Positions 1 through 8,867 are shown, numbered from the stretch's first letter. The stretch: 14,941 nucleotides of DNA from DASRJX01 sp035649235 (GCA_035649235.1 DASRJX010000147.1:1-14941), one strand, 5' to 3'. A program made the numbers and translations. The notes: generated from the sequence alone by a model not told the origin.

Positions 1-2830
1 AGGCGATCGTCTGGAAGGAGCCGTCGAGGTCGTGATCGATCTCGAAGTGGACACTGTCCGCGAAACTGGCGTTCATGTAGCCGTCGAAGCGGTGCGTGAA
101 GCGGGCCGAGGCCAGATCCTGCCCGGGCGGCACGGTCACGCTGAAGTCCAGGCTGTGGGCCGACGCGTCCTGCGGGATGCCGGTGCAATCGGCCTGGCCC
201 AGGTGCCAGGAGTGGGTCGGGCTCGTCGCCGCGCAGGTGCCGATCAGCCAGGCGGCGTCTTTCGCCACGCTGTGGTCCCCCGACTCGACGTTGTCGAGGA
301 CCATGACGACGCCGGAGGCGGGATCGAGTCGCACCGGCTGAAGGTCGCGCATCTCCCAGCGCGCCCCGTTCGCGGCCTGGAGCGTGAGCGTGAGCGGCAC
401 GGAGCCACCGCATCCGCCGCCCGTGTCGCCGAGCGAGACCAGGAACGACACGGGAGCCGACGTGCCGGCCGGGATGCCGGCGGGCGGCGGACCGATCGGG
501 GCCGCGCCGACCGGCAGGAGCGTGGCGGGGGCGAGCGCGGTGCCGAGGGCGCCGGCGTCGCCGCAGCCCTGGTTCGCGACCGTGTAGGTCAGTGTCAGGC
601 TCTCCCCCTGATCGAGAAAATCGTCGCCGTCGCAGCCGCCCGACCGGTCGATGGCGGTCACGACCAGCCGCGGGACGGGGGCGGCGGAGACGTCTCCGGT
701 GACCACGAGGGCGTACGGCTGCGGCCCCACCGCCACGTCGGCCGGCACGACGCGCACGGTGTAGGTCCCGCTCTGGACCGCCCCCGCGGGAATCAGCACC
801 TGCTCGACGGTGTTCTTCCCGTCGGCGACGCCGCCGATCGCCGACACGCCGCCCGAGAAGAAGTTCCCCCGGTAGAGCGTGGCGTCGGGGGCGATGACCT
901 CCAGATTGAGATCGTTCACCCAGGCCTCGGCGCTGCCGGCCGCGGCCGGCGCGTCGGTCCACACGAGCGTCACCTTGAGCGGCACGTCCTGCCGGCAGGT
1001 GAAGACCGAGTAGACCTGCGCCGCGGACGCCCCCGCCGCGAACCCGTCGGAGGGCGAGGACAGATCGTCGTCGTGCAGGATCAGAAGCCTCCGGTCGTCG
1101 CTCGGGAAGGGGACCGCGTTGTCCAGGGTGACGCGGCCCCATCCCTGGGAGCCGTCAGGGATCGGGCCGTCGACGTTGGTGCCGGAAATGTTGATCGCGC
1201 TGTTGACGATCGTCGCCTTGAGCAGGGCTGCCGAGGGGGCGATCGCCGGACCGGAGCCGGGATAGCCATGCGGGTAGTAGCCCTGGGCGAAGAACTGCCG
1301 CAGGAGGGCGGCGCCGCCGGCTACTCCCGGGGTTGCCATGGAGGTCCCGCCGTAATCCGTGATGCCGCAAGCCGTCCCGGCCGAGGCGGAGTGGATCGGG
1401 AATCCTCCCACGTTCACCACGTCCGGCTTCAGCCGGCCGTCGCTCGTGGGACCGTTGGACGACTGGCTGGAGACGTTGCTCGGGCTTCCGGAAGCCGGCG
1501 TCTCGACCATGCCGACGGTGAGGGCATTCTTCGCCACGCCCGGCGTTCCCACCGTGCCGGCGTTCGGGCCGTTATTGCCGGCTGAGATCGTGAACAGCAT
1601 GTCCGGATGGTCCCACATGAAGTGATCGACCTGCGCGGCGTCGGAGGTGTAGGTGTTGGTGTCCGATCCCCAGCTGTTGGTGTGGATCCGCGCCCCGGCG
1701 TTGTAGGCCGCCTGGACGAAGCCGTAGTAGTTCGCCGGGACCTCCAGGAACCCCCCGCTGCGGTCGATGTCCTGGAACACCAGCCGGGCCGCCGGGGCCA
1801 TGCCGTCGTAGGTGTCGAGGCCCGGATTCGATCCCGACGCGAGGTGGGCCAGGTCGTCGCCCACCGCCGTTCCGGCCACGTGGGTTCCATGACCAATCTG
1901 ATCGACCGTGTTGGTCCCCGAGTGGTATTGATACGCCAGCACCTTGCGGTGGGCGGGGTTCATGACCGGGACAACCGGAGGGTTGTCCGGGTCGACGAGC
2001 TCGAAGGCGACGGACTGGGCGGGATCGGTGAAGAAGCAGTGGGCGGTGTCCAGGCCGCTGTCCCCCTCGGCGATGATCTGGCCGGTGCCGGTCAGGCCGC
2101 GCGAGAAGAGCCGGGTGTCGGCCGGAAGGCCGGTCTGCATCACCCATTTCATGGAGTCGTTGTTCGGCAGCGCCGGCCGGCGCTCCTCGATCCAGACGAC
2201 GTCCGGGATCGACGCCAGGCGCGACAGCAGGGAGGCCAGATCGCTGTCGCGGACCTCGATCTCGGCGAGCACGGCGCCCGGATGGCGGCCCTCGTCCGTG
2301 AGCAGCGCGCGCGGCGCCTCGCGGACCAGCGCCGCGATCAAGGACCCACGAGGCAGGTCCGGGGTCGCCTGCACCAGCAGCCGCAGCGGCTCTCCCTGGG
2401 GCTCGGCGGCGCGCGTCACGAGATCCGGGGCGACGCGGAAAGACGGGAAATAGGAGACGACGGCGCGCACGAACGGCAGGGCCCGGATGGCGGCTGTCCC
2501 GCCAGGCGCAATCCGCGCCAGATAGGCGTGCCGGGGGACGTAGTCGAAGACGACCGCCCCCGCGTCGCGCAGGTCCCGGAGCCACTCGGACCGCGGCGGA
2601 CCCTCGAACTGGACGAGGACCAGCCCGTCGGGGCTGCCGAGCGATCGCAGCGGCTCCGGGAAGCGTTCGATGGCGCCGGCCGGGGCCTGGCGGAGCGGGT
2701 CGAATCGAGCGGCCCTGAGGCGCAGGTCGGGTCCGCCGGGCTCACCGGCGGACAGAGCGCGTGTGCCGGTCGTCAGGAGGGTGAGCAGCGCCCCGGCCGC
2801 GACGGCGAGAAGACCCGTTCTCCGAGTCAT
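1..2830 (-). CDS. Secreted subtilisin-like serine protease (peptidase S8), C-terminus beyond window
   Basis: Endopeptidase of the subtilase (S8) family, predicted exported. The frame opens at ATG 2830 (MTRRTGLLAVAAGALL..., a Sec-type signal peptide of about 28 residues) and stays open for 943 codons to the window edge, so the true C-terminus is missing. A propeptide-like region covers about residues 30-235. The catalytic set is complete and in subtilase order: Asp257 (EGDSGLD), His314 (GHGTHVAG), oxyanion Asn419 (SAGNNG), Ser497 (GGTSMATPG). At about 605-705 a beta-sandwich resembles the C-terminal domain of KP-43-type subtilases (VTLVWTDAP, AWVNDLNLEV). A CARDB/Ig-like segment (DQGESLTLTYTVANQGCG) and the start of another sandwich with a DHDLDGSF acidic loop follow. 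It diverges from the STAS gene across 192 bp. The start is supported by the signal peptide; the ribosome site (ACGGA) is weak. Substrate unknown. Confidence 0.93.
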   Translation of the reverse strand, partial: MTRRTGLLAVAAGALLTLLTTGTRALSAGEPGGPDLRLRAARFDPLRQAPAGAIERFPEPLRSLGSPDGLVLVQFEGPPRSEWLRDLRDAGAVVFDYVPRHAYLARIAPGGTAAIRALPFVRAVVSYFPSFRVAPDLVTRAAEPQGEPLRLLVQATPDLPRGSLIAALVREAPRALLTDEGRHPGAVLAEIEVRDSDLASLLSRLASIPDVVWIEERRPALPNNDSMKWVMQTGLPADTRLFSRGLTGTGQIIAEGDSGLDTAHCFFTDPAQSVAFELVDPDNPPVVPVMNPAHRKVLAYQYHSGTNTVDQIGHGTHVAGTAVGDDLAHLASGSNPGLDTYDGMAPAARLVFQDIDRSGGFLEVPANYYGFVQAAYNAGARIHTNSWGSDTNTYTSDAAQVDHFMWDHPDMLFTISAGNNGPNAGTVGTPGVAKNALTVGMVETPASGSPSNVSSQSSNGPTSDGRLKPDVVNVGGFPIHSASAGTACGITDYGGTSMATPGVAGGAALLRQFFAQGYYPHGYPGSGPAIAPSAALLKATIVNSAINISGTNVDGPIPDGSQGWGRVTLDNAVPFPSDDRRLLILHDDDLSSPSDGFAAGASAAQVYSVFTCRQDVPLKVTLVWTDAPAAAGSAEAWVNDLNLEVIAPDATLYRGNFFSGGVSAIGGVADGKNTVEQVLIPAGAVQSGTYTVRVVPADVAVGPQPYALVVTGDVSAAPVPRLVVTAIDRSGGCDGDDFLDQGESLTLTYTVANQGCGDAGALGTALAPATLLPVGAAPIGPPPAGIPAGTSAPVSFLVSLGDTGGGCGGSVPLTLTLQAANGARWEMRDLQPVRLDPASGVVMVLDNVESGDHSVAKDAAWLIGTCAATSPTHSWHLGQADCTGIPQDASAHSLDFSVTVPPGQDLASARFTHRFDGYMNASFADSVHFEIDHDLDGSFQTIA

Positions 2831-2874
2831 GCCGATATCCGTTTCGTCATCGCTGGGTGGTGATCTGGGCTTTC

Positions 2875-2902
2875 AGTATGCCTCCATTGCTTGGATTGGC
2901 AA
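2875..2902 (-). promoter_or_regulatory. Candidate sigma70-type promoter for the S8 protease
   Basis: Read on the minus strand, TTGCCA (2902-2897, 5 of 6 to the -35 consensus) is followed by 16 nt and CATACT (2880-2875, 4 of 6 to the -10 consensus). Transcription would start near 2868, leaving a leader of about 38 nt before ATG 2830. This is pattern matching only, and GC-rich lineages often diverge from this consensus. Confidence 0.35.
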
Positions 2903-2905
2903 GCA
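2888..2905. repeat. Short inverted repeat in the protease/STAS divergent gap
   Basis: Perfect 6-bp arms TGCTTG / CAAGCA separated by 6 nt, overlapping the candidate -35 element of the protease promoter. It could be an operator half-site pair, but arms this short also occur by chance. The rest of the 2831-3022 gap holds the STAS gene's ribosome binding site and nothing else I recognise. Confidence 0.25.
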
Positions 2906-3022
2906 GGATCTGCCCACGGGGCCATGGACCCTTTCTTCCCGGGCCGGTCTGTGACAAAATCCGCCTTCCGCCGCACGCCGGGCCTGGTCGCAGGGGCCCC
3001 AGAGGAGCGCAGAGGAGAGGCG

Positions 3023-3358
3023 ATGAAAGCCACGGTCAAGGAGGCAGGAAAAGTACGCGTCATCGATCTGAAAGGCCGGATCACGCTCGGAGCGGGCGAC
3101 CTCGAACTCCGGAAGGCGGTGCAGGACCAGCTCGACAAGGGGAACACCAGCGTCGTTCTCAACCTGCAGGGCATCGAGTACATCGATTCGGCCGGGCTCG
3201 GCGAGCTCGTCGCGTGCAAGAAGCGGGCGACGGCCAAGGGAGGCGACGTCAAGCTGGTCATGCCGAGCGAATCGGTCTACAAGGTCTTGTCGATCGTCTC
3301 GCTGCATCTGGTGTTCGAGATCTTCGACTCCGAGGCCAAGGCGATCGGCTCCTTCTGA
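3023..3358 (+). CDS. STAS-domain anti-sigma factor antagonist (SpoIIAA/RsbV-like)
   Basis: A single STAS domain of 111 residues, the usual length for anti-anti-sigma factors. Such proteins bind an anti-sigma kinase when unphosphorylated and so release a sigma factor or other partner in the cytoplasm. The hallmark is IEYIDSAGLGELV, where Ser56 in DSAG is the expected phosphorylation site; the strand-helix pattern from VRVIDLKGRITLGAG onward fits the family. ATG 3023 is chosen because a strong Shine-Dalgarno run (GAGGAGAGG, 3012-3020) sits just upstream and the STAS fold begins immediately; the frame is open further upstream but that sequence is not STAS-like. No cognate kinase or sigma factor is in the window, so the partner-switching target is unknown. 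The stop overlaps the likely start of the next gene. Confidence 0.93.
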   Translation: MKATVKEAGKVRVIDLKGRITLGAGDLELRKAVQDQLDKGNTSVVLNLQGIEYIDSAGLGELVACKKRATAKGGDVKLVMPSESVYKVLSIVSLHLVFEIFDSEAKAIGSF

Positions 3359-4287
3359 AGAGCGTCCTCCTCGAGGTCGGCGGCAGCGACGCCGGGCGGA
3401 CGCTCCAGGCCCTCCTGCACGACCGGGGGGGCTTCTCCCACGAACAGGCGCGCGGGCTGATCGACGCCGGAGCAGTGCGCGCCGGGCCGGACCGGCCGCC
3501 GGTGCGGCCCGGGGAGTACGCCCGCCGCGTCCGCCGCGGCGAGACCTACCAGATCCAGTTCGACGAGTCGCGACGCTACCGCTCCCGCAGCCCCGAGCGT
3601 CCGGGGATCGGCTACCGGGTCGTCCACCGGGACGCGGACGTCGTGGTCGTCGACAAGGAGGCCGATGTGCTGTCGGTCCCGACCCGGCTGCGCGACGAGG
3701 AGAGCCTGGTCGATCGCATCCTGGCCTCGGAGCAGGATCGGGGGGTCCGGCACGCCTCGCTGCGCGCCGTGCACCGGCTCGATCGCGATACCTCGGGCCT
3801 GCTGGTGTTCGCCCGCAGCGGGCGGGCGTACACCTCTCTGCGGGAGCAGTTCGCGGGCCGCGCGGTCGACAGGCGCTACGTCGCGGTGGTCGAGGGAAAG
3901 GTGGAGCCGGCCGAGGGCCGCTTCGCCAGCCGGCTGGTGGAGGACAAGCGCACGCTCCGGGTGCGCTCCACGCGGCGCCCCGACGAGGGACGCGAGGCGA
4001 TCACGGAGTACCGGGTCTCCGAACGACTGCCGGAAGCCACGGTGCTCTCGGTGCGGCTGCGGACCGGCCGCAAGAACCAGATCCGGGTCCACTGCGCCGA
4101 GGCGGGACACCCCCTTCTGGGCGACCGGCGCTACGGCCGGCCGTCGCCCTTCATCCACCGGGCCGCGCTGCACGCCTGTAGTCTCGCTTTCAGGCACCCC
4201 GCCACGGATCGGGTACTGTCGTTCGAGTCGCCCTGGCCCCCCGACGTGCGCGATCTGGTCCGGAAGCTCAGAGTCCGTTCGCGTTAG
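3355..4287 (+). CDS. RluA-family RNA pseudouridine synthase
   Basis: Isomerises specific uridines to pseudouridine in rRNA or tRNA. The frame encodes about 310 residues: an S4-like N-terminal segment (AGRTLQALLHDRGGFSHEQARGLI...), then the catalytic domain with HRLDRDTSGLLVFA, where Asp143 (counting from CTG 3355) is the catalytic aspartate, then RTGRKNQIRVHCAEAGHPLLGD near the C-terminus, both RluA/RluC/RluD hallmarks. The start is uncertain. The S4-like segment begins right after the STAS stop, yet no ATG, GTG or TTG lies close by. CTG 3355 overlaps that stop as CTGA, which suggests translational coupling. The next GTG (3475) would remove the S4-like part, and upstream GTGs lie inside the STAS gene. 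Target uridine not predictable from sequence, hence no gene symbol. Confidence 0.9.
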   Translation: MKSVLLEVGGSDAGRTLQALLHDRGGFSHEQARGLIDAGAVRAGPDRPPVRPGEYARRVRRGETYQIQFDESRRYRSRSPERPGIGYRVVHRDADVVVVDKEADVLSVPTRLRDEESLVDRILASEQDRGVRHASLRAVHRLDRDTSGLLVFARSGRAYTSLREQFAGRAVDRRYVAVVEGKVEPAEGRFASRLVEDKRTLRVRSTRRPDEGREAITEYRVSERLPEATVLSVRLRTGRKNQIRVHCAEAGHPLLGDRRYGRPSPFIHRAALHACSLAFRHPATDRVLSFESPWPPDVRDLVRKLRVRSR

Positions 4288-4337
4288 GACCGGGGATGCT
4301 GTATCCTTAACAGTCCGCATTGTTGTCGAGGATCCCG

Positions 4338-5660
<1,323 letters not shown>

Positions 5661-5678
5661 CGGTGCGTCCCCTGTGAG

Positions 5679-6986
5679 GTGAGCGCGCCGCGCGTTCTCC
5701 TGCTCCTTCCGACCAACACTTACAAAGCCCACGATTTCCTGGTGGCCGCCGAGCGTCTCGGCGTCGAGACGGTCGTGGGATCGGAGCGCCCCCAGGCCCT
5801 GGAAGGGATCGCCCCGGGACGCACGGTGGCCCTGACGCTCAAGAACGCCGCGGCCGCGGCCGGGGAGATTGCCGGGTTCGCCAAAAAGCGGCCGCTTGCG
5901 GCGGTCGTGCCGACCGACGACCAGACGGCGCTCGTCGCCGCGCACGCCTCGGCCCTTCTGGGCCTGCCGCACAATCCGCCCGAGGCGGCGCTGGCGGCGC
6001 GCCGCAAGGACCTGCTCCGCGAGCGCCTGCGCGCGGCCGGTGTCAGGACTCCGCGGCACCGCCTGCTTCCGGCCGACCCCTCCCCGGACGACGCGCGCCT
6101 CGCGGCGCTGGGGCGGGAGCAGGCCTACCCCTGCGTGCTGAAGCCGACCTTCCTCTCCGCCAGCCGCGGCGTCATCCGCGCCAACACGCCCACCGACTTC
6201 GCGGCGGCGTTCCGGCGCATCGAGGCCCTGTTTGGCCTGGCGGATGTGGCCGAGCGAGCCGGCATCGGCCCCGCCGGGACGGCCGACACGCCGGGCGTCG
6301 ACCTGGGCGCCGCGGCGGACCCGCGCGGCGCCATCCTGGCAGAGGAGTTCGTTCCGGGCGTCGAGGTGGCGCTCGAAGGCCTGCTCGCGGGTGGACGTCT
6401 CAAGGTCCTGGCGATCTTCGACAAGCCGGACCCTCTCGACGGCCCGTACTTCGAGGAGACGATCTACGTCACCCCCTCCCGCCTGCCGGAGGCGTCCCAG
6501 CGGGCGATCGCCGCCGTCGTGACCGCCGGGGCCGCGGCCATAGGGCTCGTCGAAGGGCCGGTGCATGCCGAGCTGCGTCTCGATGATCGGGGGCCCTGGC
6601 TCATCGAAATGGCGGCGCGATCGATAGGCGGCCTGTGCGGGCGGGTCCTGCGCTTCGGCGCCGGGATCACGCTGGAGGAATTGATCCTGATGCACGCCCT
6701 GGGGCAGGGGATCGAGGCTTACGAGCGGGACCGACAGCCGGCCGGCGTCATGATGATTCCGGTGCCGCGCGCCGGCGTCCTGCGCGAGGTGCGCGGTGTC
6801 GCAGCCGCCCGCGACGTGCCGGGCATCGTCGACGTCACGATCGGCGCGACGATCGGCAAGCCGCTCGTGCCCTGGCCGGAGGGATCGTCATATCCGGGCT
6901 TCATCTTCGCGGGCGCCAATGACCCCGCCGCGGTCGAGGCGGCTCTGCGCGAGGCGCACCAGAAGATCCGGTTCGTGATCGAATGA
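5679..6986 (+). CDS. ATP-grasp carboxylate-amine ligase, L-amino acid ligase-like
   Basis: A 435-residue ATP-grasp enzyme, a class that forms an acyl-phosphate and couples it to an amine. The N-terminal Rossmann-like domain (RVLLLLPTNTYKAHDFL, VVPTDDQTALVAA) is followed by ATP-grasp elements: LKPTFLSASRGV (about 155-168), the hinge EEFVPGVEVALEGLL, and IEMAARSIGGLCG, where Glu310 is the expected metal ligand and Ala takes the place of the common Asn. The C-terminal region (GVMMIPVPRAGVLREV ... SYPGFIFAGAND) resembles the small C-terminal domain of L-amino acid ligases. The substrate cannot be read from the sequence; dipeptide or amino-acid-conjugate formation is an inference. GTG 5679 is used because it is the first start in the open frame and is followed at once by the Rossmann strand; its ribosome site is weak. 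It lies 18 bp after gltA on the same strand. Confidence 0.88.
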   Translation: MSAPRVLLLLPTNTYKAHDFLVAAERLGVETVVGSERPQALEGIAPGRTVALTLKNAAAAAGEIAGFAKKRPLAAVVPTDDQTALVAAHASALLGLPHNPPEAALAARRKDLLRERLRAAGVRTPRHRLLPADPSPDDARLAALGREQAYPCVLKPTFLSASRGVIRANTPTDFAAAFRRIEALFGLADVAERAGIGPAGTADTPGVDLGAAADPRGAILAEEFVPGVEVALEGLLAGGRLKVLAIFDKPDPLDGPYFEETIYVTPSRLPEASQRAIAAVVTAGAAAIGLVEGPVHAELRLDDRGPWLIEMAARSIGGLCGRVLRFGAGITLEELILMHALGQGIEAYERDRQPAGVMMIPVPRAGVLREVRGVAAARDVPGIVDVTIGATIGKPLVPWPEGSSYPGFIFAGANDPAAVEAALREAHQKIRFVIE

Positions 6987-6987
6987 C

Positions 6988-7014
6988 GGGCGCGGGTCAC
7001 CCGACTCCGCGCCC
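6988..7014. terminator. Strong GC hairpin between convergent genes
   Basis: A perfect 8-bp inverted repeat, GGGCGCGG (6988-6995) and CCGCGCCC (7007-7014), with an 11-nt loop. It starts just after the ATP-grasp stop (6984-6986) and lies 20 bp from the rhodanese stop, the expected place for a bidirectional terminator. Neither side has a T-tract, so it is not a canonical intrinsic terminator. Confidence 0.45.
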
Positions 7015-7033
7015 TATGTCTTCGAGCGGCGCG

Positions 7034-7465
7034 TCAGGCCGGCTTCTTCCCCGCGACGATCTTCTTGCCCGCCTTGGTCCAGCCGTCGATCCCGTCCGGC
7101 ATGATGAACACGTTGGTGTAGCCCAGCTCGACGGCCCTCCGGGCCGCCTGGTGGCACTGGTGTCAGAACGTGTTCTGGCAGTAGAAGATGAGCGTGGCGT
7201 CCTTCTTGGCGGGCATCGTGGCCGGCTTGATGTCCTGGGTGTACCTGTTGACGGCGCCCGGGACGTGCCCCTTCTTGTAGGTGCTCTTGCTGTTGCCGTC
7301 GTAGACGTGGACGTCGGGCTGGCCCAGCGCCTTCTCGACCTCGTCCACCGTCATCCGCCCGAACGGCTCCTTCTCGTCGGCTGGTTCGTCGGCGACGGCC
7401 GTCAGCCCCGATAGGAGCGTGACGGCGAGCGCCGCGGCGGCCAGCGACCTGCTTCCAATGTTCAT
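7034..7465 (-). CDS. Exported rhodanese-like protein with in-frame UGA, probable selenoprotein
   Basis: Single rhodanese domain, 143 residues if UGA at 7165-7163 is read as selenocysteine (Sec101). ATG 7465 is preferred to ATG 7480 because GGAGG sits 8 nt upstream. A signal peptide (MNIGSRSLAAAALAVTLLSG...) predicts a periplasmic protein. The N-terminal half has the rhodanese motif VYDGNSKSTYKKGHVPGA. Then comes FYCQNTF-U-HQCHQAA: Cys96 sits in the catalytic-loop position, Sec101 takes the second Cys of a C-x4-C arrangement seen in related rhodaneses, and U-x2-C104 makes a redox-type pair. After the UGA the same frame continues as AVELGYTNVFIMPDGIDGW, ordinary rhodanese C-terminus, to TGA 7036-7034. 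No frameshift is needed. Without Sec, the product ends after 100 residues and loses the last helix and strand. A pseudogene with a single nonsense change or a sequencing error is the alternative. Sulfur acceptor unknown. Confidence 0.78.
7123..7151 (-). promoter_or_regulatory. Candidate bacterial SECIS element of the rhodanese
   Basis: Downstream of the UGA on the minus strand, GCGGCCC (7147-7141) pairs with GGGCCGU (7137-7131) around the loop GGA (7140-7138). One further G-C pair (7148/7130) can form; alternatively CCAG (7151-7148) pairs with CUGG (7126-7123) around a one-sided bulge. The loop begins after 22 nt from the UGA and its first base is G. Both features fit the published general description of bacterial SECIS hairpins as I recall it. 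The GU commonly seen in the apical loop is absent, and GC-rich DNA makes chance hairpins common. Confidence 0.55.
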
Positions 7466-7505
7466 CGGCACCGCCTCCATCGAAGAGGGCGTCGGCCTTC
7501 CGCCC

Positions 7506-7540
7506 GGCGCCGGCGCATCCGGAATCCGGGCGCCGGCGCA
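7506..7540. repeat. Paired palindromic repeats in a divergent promoter region
   Basis: The 12-mer GGCGCCGGCGCA occurs at 7506-7517 and again at 7529-7540, so the copies start 23 bp apart, about two helical turns. Each contains the perfect 10-bp palindrome GCGCCGGCGC. They lie in the 128-bp gap between the rhodanese (start 7465, minus) and the barrel gene (start 7594, plus). This arrangement would suit a dimeric regulator binding on one face of the DNA. The rest of the gap shows only a TATAGA-like string near 7550. Confidence 0.4.
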
Positions 7541-7593
7541 ACGACCAGTATAGAGGAAATCCCGGGACTGGCCGGAGGCCGAGTGCCGTTAAG

Positions 7594-8802
7594 ATGCCGC
7601 CCATGCTGTCTGGCCCGATGGCGGCGATCCTGCTCGGAGTGGCAGCGACCCGACTCGCGGCGCCCGCGGCGACGGTCGACGAGCCTGCGGCGTCGTCCGA
7701 AGCCCGGGTCTGGCGGCTGGCCTGGCACGGATACGCCTTCCTGGATTCCAACCGGCAGGACGGGCCCTCCGGGGGCCGCGACTTCGAGTCGGTGAACCAC
7801 GCCATGCTCGTCGCGACGCGCCCGCTGGGCGCCTGGACGCAGTCGCTCCTCGGGACGTTCTCGATCGAGCCGGCGACGATAGCGCCCGAAGGGAGCCCGC
7901 TCCTGTTCCAGCGCGGCGAGACCTATGGCGGCGTGCTGCTGATCGACAAGCAGCATGCCCATGACCTGTTCGCGCAGCTGGCGGCGGAATGGACCCGGCC
8001 CCTGCCGCGCGGGACGAGCCTGCGCCTCTACGCCGGCCTGCGCGGCGAGCCGGCGGTCGGTCCGGTGGCGTTTCCGCACCGGCTCTCCGCGAGCGAGTTC
8101 CCGATGGCGCCGCTGTCGCACCACAACCTGGATTCGACCCACATCTCGGACGACGTCGTGACGGCCGGCTTCACCGCCTCCATCGTGACCATCGAGGGAT
8201 CGCTGTTCCACGGCGCGGAGCCGGACGAGAACCGGTGGGATCTCGATCAGGGAGCGCTCGATTCCTACGCGGGACGGCTGACGCTGCATCCCCTGGACGC
8301 GCTCTCGATCCAGGTCTCGGCCTGCCGGCGCGAGGAACCCGAGGCGCTCGAGGAGGGGAATCAGACGCGCGTCACGGCTTCGGTCGGCTGGGAGAAGAGG
8401 ACGGCCGGCGGCTTCGTCGCGGCGCTCCTGGCCTCGGGGAAGAACGAGCTGGAGGAAGGCCCGGAGTGGGGGAGCCTTCTGGAGGCGGCCTGGCGCTTCC
8501 GGACCAGGCACGTCGTGTACGGACGCGTCGAAAGAGTCGATCGGGACGTCTACGAGCTGGTCAACAAGCAGCAACGGCCGGAGACGGTCGAGCCGCAGCG
8601 GACCGCGGTCGATGGGCTGACGCTTGGATACGCTCTGACCGTGCCGCTCCTGCGCGAGGCGAGCACCTCGGTTGGCGCGGCGGTGGCGACCCAGCGTTAC
8701 GACGACCGCCTAGAGCCGGTCTACGGCGAGCGGCCTGTCTCGGTCTGGGTCTATTTGAGGTTCGGTTTCGGGTCGACGGGCGGGACGGCGCACCAGCACT
8801 GA
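7594..8802 (+). CDS. Predicted outer-membrane beta-barrel protein, function unknown
   Basis: A 402-residue exported protein. The N-terminus (MPPMLSGPMAAILLGVAATRLAAPA) looks like a signal peptide. The rest has alternating hydrophobic/polar strands typical of a barrel (VTAGFTASIVTIEGSLFHG, YAGRLTLHPLDALSIQVSA, TRVTASVGWEK) and ends near VSVWVYLRFGFG, an aromatic final strand, before a short GSTGGTAHQH tail. Conserved-looking, His-rich loops include KQHAHDLF, FPHRLSASEFPMAPLSHHN and DSTHISDDV. I recall similar unnamed barrel proteins from high-GC Gram-negative genomes, but cannot name a family. Metal binding by the His/Asp loops is only a guess. The exact start is uncertain: ATGs at 7594, 7603 and 7618 are all in frame and none has a convincing ribosome site. 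It diverges from the rhodanese gene. Confidence 0.75.
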   Translation: MPPMLSGPMAAILLGVAATRLAAPAATVDEPAASSEARVWRLAWHGYAFLDSNRQDGPSGGRDFESVNHAMLVATRPLGAWTQSLLGTFSIEPATIAPEGSPLLFQRGETYGGVLLIDKQHAHDLFAQLAAEWTRPLPRGTSLRLYAGLRGEPAVGPVAFPHRLSASEFPMAPLSHHNLDSTHISDDVVTAGFTASIVTIEGSLFHGAEPDENRWDLDQGALDSYAGRLTLHPLDALSIQVSACRREEPEALEEGNQTRVTASVGWEKRTAGGFVAALLASGKNELEEGPEWGSLLEAAWRFRTRHVVYGRVERVDRDVYELVNKQQRPETVEPQRTAVDGLTLGYALTVPLLREASTSVGAAVATQRYDDRLEPVYGERPVSVWVYLRFGFGSTGGTAHQH

Positions 8803-8838
8803 GCCGATGGGGCTGCCCGCCGGCCCCGGAAAAACTCC

Positions 8839-8867
8839 TTGACCCTGCAGATCGTTCACTGTATGGG
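8839..8867 (+). promoter_or_regulatory. Candidate promoter for the kelch-repeat gene
   Basis: TTGACC (8839-8844) is 5 of 6 to the -35 consensus and is followed after 17 bp by TATGGG (8862-8867), a poor -10 element. It lies 43 bp before ATG 8910 in the 107-bp gap after the barrel gene. The same gap starts with GGGGC/GCCCC arms near 8809-8826, a possible weak terminator for the upstream gene. Confidence 0.35.

Noticed and set aside
32..2863. Long plus-strand open frames at 32-1585 and 1607-2863
   Set aside because: They encode Arg/Gly/Val-rich, low-information sequence and lie opposite a protease frame with a complete catalytic set; open antisense frames are expected at this GC content.
3356..3358. 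STAS stop UGA as another selenocysteine codon
   Set aside because: The domain is already full length, and the frame after the UGA does not resemble STAS sequence; the DNA there encodes the RluA-family protein in another frame.
4288..4337. Promoter for citrate synthase in the 50-bp gap
   Set aside because: Only loose AT-richer strings such as GTATCCTTAAC are visible, with no paired -35/-10 elements, so I did not list one.
7163..7165. Reading the rhodanese as a simple truncated gene or pseudogene
   Set aside because: The sequence on both sides is intact and family-like, the UGA is at a Cys-type position, a hairpin follows, and a second stronger selenoprotein is nearby. A pseudogene is not excluded but is less likely.
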